Assembly: GCA_965224275.1 (NCBI GenBank)
Contig: CBDCYR010000012.1
Location: 310,001 to 374,000 of the forward strand
From: CAUZWH01 sp965224275
Lineage (GTDB): Bacteria > Pseudomonadota > Alphaproteobacteria > SHVV01
Length of the DNA: 64,000 nt
Reading direction: 5' to 3'
Made by a program: the position numbers and the translations under genes
The notes under the pieces: model-generated
What the model was told of the DNA's origin: nothing
The model's database searches: none
The model's input: the letters and a program-made list of their open reading frames with translations, nothing else
Shown: positions 62,329 to 64,000 of the stretch, one piece after another
Numbering within the stretch: the stretch's first letter is position 1
Layout: the number at the start of each line of letters is the position of its first letter

Positions 62329-62781
62329 TCACGCCCTGCAACTCAAGGCCATAAGCGCCGTGCGTAGTTTAGCGGGTACTGGGTTGGCGCAATTGTCCGG
62401 TCGCGCCACCATTACCATCACGCACTCGCATTGTGCCGCGCATCGATCGTCCGAGAAAATCGCGTGCGACAGCCGCACGGAACTACGGCCCACATCCAGA
62501 ACTCCGGTTCCCACCTCGATGGTTCCCGGCAAGGACATTTGCTGAAGGTAGTTTATTTCAAGGCGCACGGTCATCCATGCGAATTTGGGGTCGGCAACAT
62601 CTTGGCCCAAATCGCTGAAGAACATAACCCGGCCACTCTCGACATAGGTGAGGTAAGCAACGTTGTTGACATGGCCGATCGGATCGAGATCGGCAAAGCG
62701 AATAACATCGCTTCGCCAGTGAGGGTAGGCTCCCCTCGCGATGAGATCCAGTGTGGCGGTGTTGGCTTCAGCTAACATCAC
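62329..62781 (-). CDS. Acyl-CoA thioesterase (4HBT hotdog family)
   Basis: A 150-residue hotdog-fold thioesterase. The catalytic-region run is FADLDPIGHVNNVAYLTYVE, typical of FcbC/YbgC-like proteins. It hydrolyses acyl-CoA thioesters; the acyl chain is not predictable. It lies between motB and bpt on the same strand, 13 bases after the motB stop. Confidence 0.87.
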   Translation of the reverse strand: MMLAEANTATLDLIARGAYPHWRSDVIRFADLDPIGHVNNVAYLTYVESGRVMFFSDLGQDVADPKFAWMTVRLEINYLQQMSLPGTIEVGTGVLDVGRSSVRLSHAIFSDDRCAAQCECVMVMVARPDNCANPVPAKLRTALMALSCRA

Positions 62782-62794
62782 AGCGCGGTCGCGA

Positions 62795-63694
62795 TCACTT
62801 CTTCTTCCGCAGCTCTGGCGGGAGGACTGGCGCCTGTCGTAACAGGACGATACTGATGCGCCGGTTTTCCGCCTTGAACGGATCTTCCAAATCGATTGGT
62901 TCAGTATCGGCTCTGCCGGTCACCCGCGCGAAGCGATCAGCCTCGAGACCGCCCGCCGCCAGTGCGCGCCGGCTGGCATTAGCCCGGTCGCTCGACAATT
63001 CCCAGTTTGAATAGTTTTGTCGATTCAGGGGTGAGGCGTCCGTATGTCCCGAAATCGACAACTTGTTTGGCAGTCGTACAACCGCTTGCGCCACTTTTTC
63101 GAATAACTTGCGCGTGCGCGGATTGAGTTGAGAACTGCCGCTGGCGAACATCGCGCCGCCTTCTTTGTCGACAATCTGAATGCGCATGCCTTCGGGCGTC
63201 ATGTCAACGACCAGATTGTCCTGCAATCCTGCTAATTCAGGGTCTTGTTGAAGTGCCTGCTGGAGGGCGTCTTGCGCTTCCTCAAAAGAGGCCTGCTCTT
63301 GCTCTGCCTTGAATTTTTCCAGAGCGTCTTCGTCAGCATCTTTCTCTACGGTCTGCGGAATCGCCGGCGGCGGCGGGGCCGTGATTTCGACAATGACCGG
63401 CGCTGATGATGTCGCCGACAGGCTGGCGCCTGGCGCTAGCGCTTGGCCACCAAGCATGCCGCCGGCACCGCCGGTCGAGAGGCTAACCGAGGCCGGGGTG
63501 AAATATTCAGAGATCCCGCGTTTTTGTTCCTCAGTCGTTGCGTTGAGCAGCCACAGCAAAAGAAAGAACGCCATCATGGCGGTTACAAAGTCGGCATACG
63601 CAACCTTCCACGCGCCACCATGATGGCCATGGTCAGCCTTGTTGATCTTCTTAACAACGATCGTGCCTTCGTTGTGGCCAATAGGATCACTCAT
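62795..63694 (-). CDS. motB: Flagellar motor protein MotB
   Basis: A 299-residue MotB. Residues about 30-55 are the single membrane helix with the proton-binding Asp35 in AYADFVTAMMAFFLLLWLL. A linker rich in Ala, Glu and Gln follows, and the C-terminal OmpA-like domain (about 170-290) has the peptidoglycan-binding SGHTD and ELSSDRAN runs. It anchors the stator to the cell wall. It lies 46 bases downstream of motA on the same strand, the normal arrangement. Confidence 0.94.
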   Translation of the reverse strand: MSDPIGHNEGTIVVKKINKADHGHHGGAWKVAYADFVTAMMAFFLLLWLLNATTEEQKRGISEYFTPASVSLSTGGAGGMLGGQALAPGASLSATSSAPVIVEITAPPPPAIPQTVEKDADEDALEKFKAEQEQASFEEAQDALQQALQQDPELAGLQDNLVVDMTPEGMRIQIVDKEGGAMFASGSSQLNPRTRKLFEKVAQAVVRLPNKLSISGHTDASPLNRQNYSNWELSSDRANASRRALAAGGLEADRFARVTGRADTEPIDLEDPFKAENRRISIVLLRQAPVLPPELRKKK

Positions 63695-63740
63695 GGGGAT
63701 CGCTCACCGATCATTTCCAAAACTTTACCCCGGAGCGCCC

Positions 63741-64000
63741 TTAGACGGCCTGTGCGTTGGTCACCGCGTCTTCCAACTCGGCGAACGTTGGCCGTTCGTA
63801 TGAGTATAGTGTTTTGCGGGCAAATTCGGCCGCAACAGCCGGCGCGTAACCCTGCAAATGCGCCATCAGGCCGGCTTTGATGCAATTGAAGTATTTCGAC
63901 TCCGCCTCTGAATAGGACTTGAGACTTGCGGCAATCGGCCCGACCAAACCGTAAGCAAGTAGAATACCGAGAAAGGTTCCGACCAGAGCGGCGCCGATCA
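63741..64000 (-). CDS. motA: Flagellar motor protein MotA, C-terminal part (gene cut by window edge)
   Basis: The 86 residues visible are the end of MotA: a membrane helix (FLGILLAYGLVGP) followed by a cytoplasmic tail with GYAPAVAAEFARKTLYS and a conserved ERPTFAEL run. The frame continues beyond position 64000, so the start lies outside. With MotB it forms the proton-driven stator of the flagellum, showing that the organism is or was motile. Confidence 0.93.
   Translation of the reverse strand, partial: IGAALVGTFLGILLAYGLVGPIAASLKSYSEAESKYFNCIKAGLMAHLQGYAPAVAAEFARKTLYSYERPTFAELEDAVTNAQAV

Overview
The window is GC-rich chromosomal DNA of an alphaproteobacterium, most likely Rhodospirillales-like. 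This rests on gene order (rpoZ, a bifunctional relA/spoT, pdxJ, acpS, lepB, rnc, era, recO, parC in one direction), on the alphaproteobacterial type of ParC and RecO, on the family 5 uracil-DNA glycosylase, and on the accessory genes: many Rieske oxygenases, NMT1-type ABC binding proteins and TRAP carriers. I saw no tRNA, rRNA, CRISPR array or complete prophage.

Region 1 (1-13.6 kb): an MFS transporter fragment, a membrane-anchored rhodanese, an EamA exporter, a fumarylacetoacetase-fold hydrolase, a translationally coupled indolepyruvate:ferredoxin oxidoreductase pair (iorA-iorB), an amidohydrolase broken by a 67-bp duplication, an MFS carrier, an aldo/keto reductase and two Rieske oxygenase large subunits, one with its small subunit. 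Region 2 (13.7-29.2 kb): an alpha/beta hydrolase, an 800-bp intergenic stretch with two structured direct repeats around a 59-codon reading frame, then Rieske oxygenases mixed with pieces of an NMT1/SsuA-type ABC importer (one permease, two binding proteins, no ATPase), a second amidohydrolase, a complete IS5-family element, and small redox and regulatory genes. Region 3 (29.2-37.2 kb): palindromic repeats, an LLM-class oxidoreductase, a small accessory islet (cysteine-rich secreted protein, GH108-like muralytic protein, AbrB/PIN toxin-antitoxin pair with a perfect 16-bp palindrome), two paralogous alpha/beta hydrolases, a methyltransferase and a seventh Rieske oxygenase.

Region 4 (37.2-43.2 kb) is one long minus-strand run: haloacid dehalogenase, alpha/beta hydrolase, threonine dehydratase-like enzyme, three tandem VOC proteins, a sterol-desaturase-family oxygenase and a TVP38 membrane protein. 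Region 5 (43.2-58.2 kb) is housekeeping: lytic transglycosylase, dapA, smpB, UDG, NYN nuclease, folK, rpoZ, the (p)ppGpp synthetase/hydrolase and the pdxJ-to-parC cluster. Region 6 (58.2-64 kb) holds a TRAP carrier whose binding-protein gene is frameshifted by a 52-bp duplication, then bpt, a thioesterase, motB and the 3' part of motA.

Taken together, the first 43 kb look like a catabolic region for aromatic and quaternary-ammonium-like compounds: importers feed Rieske oxygenases, and VOC proteins, alpha/beta hydrolases, amidohydrolases and the FAH-fold enzyme could carry out later cleavage steps. Substrates cannot be read from the sequence. The most unusual items are the repeat-flanked small reading frame at 14.7-15.1 kb, the three paralogous Rieske enzymes with a Glu-Cys-Tyr-His-Cys iron site, a shared two-cysteine lid motif in three hydrolases, and two genes broken in the same way by short tandem duplications.
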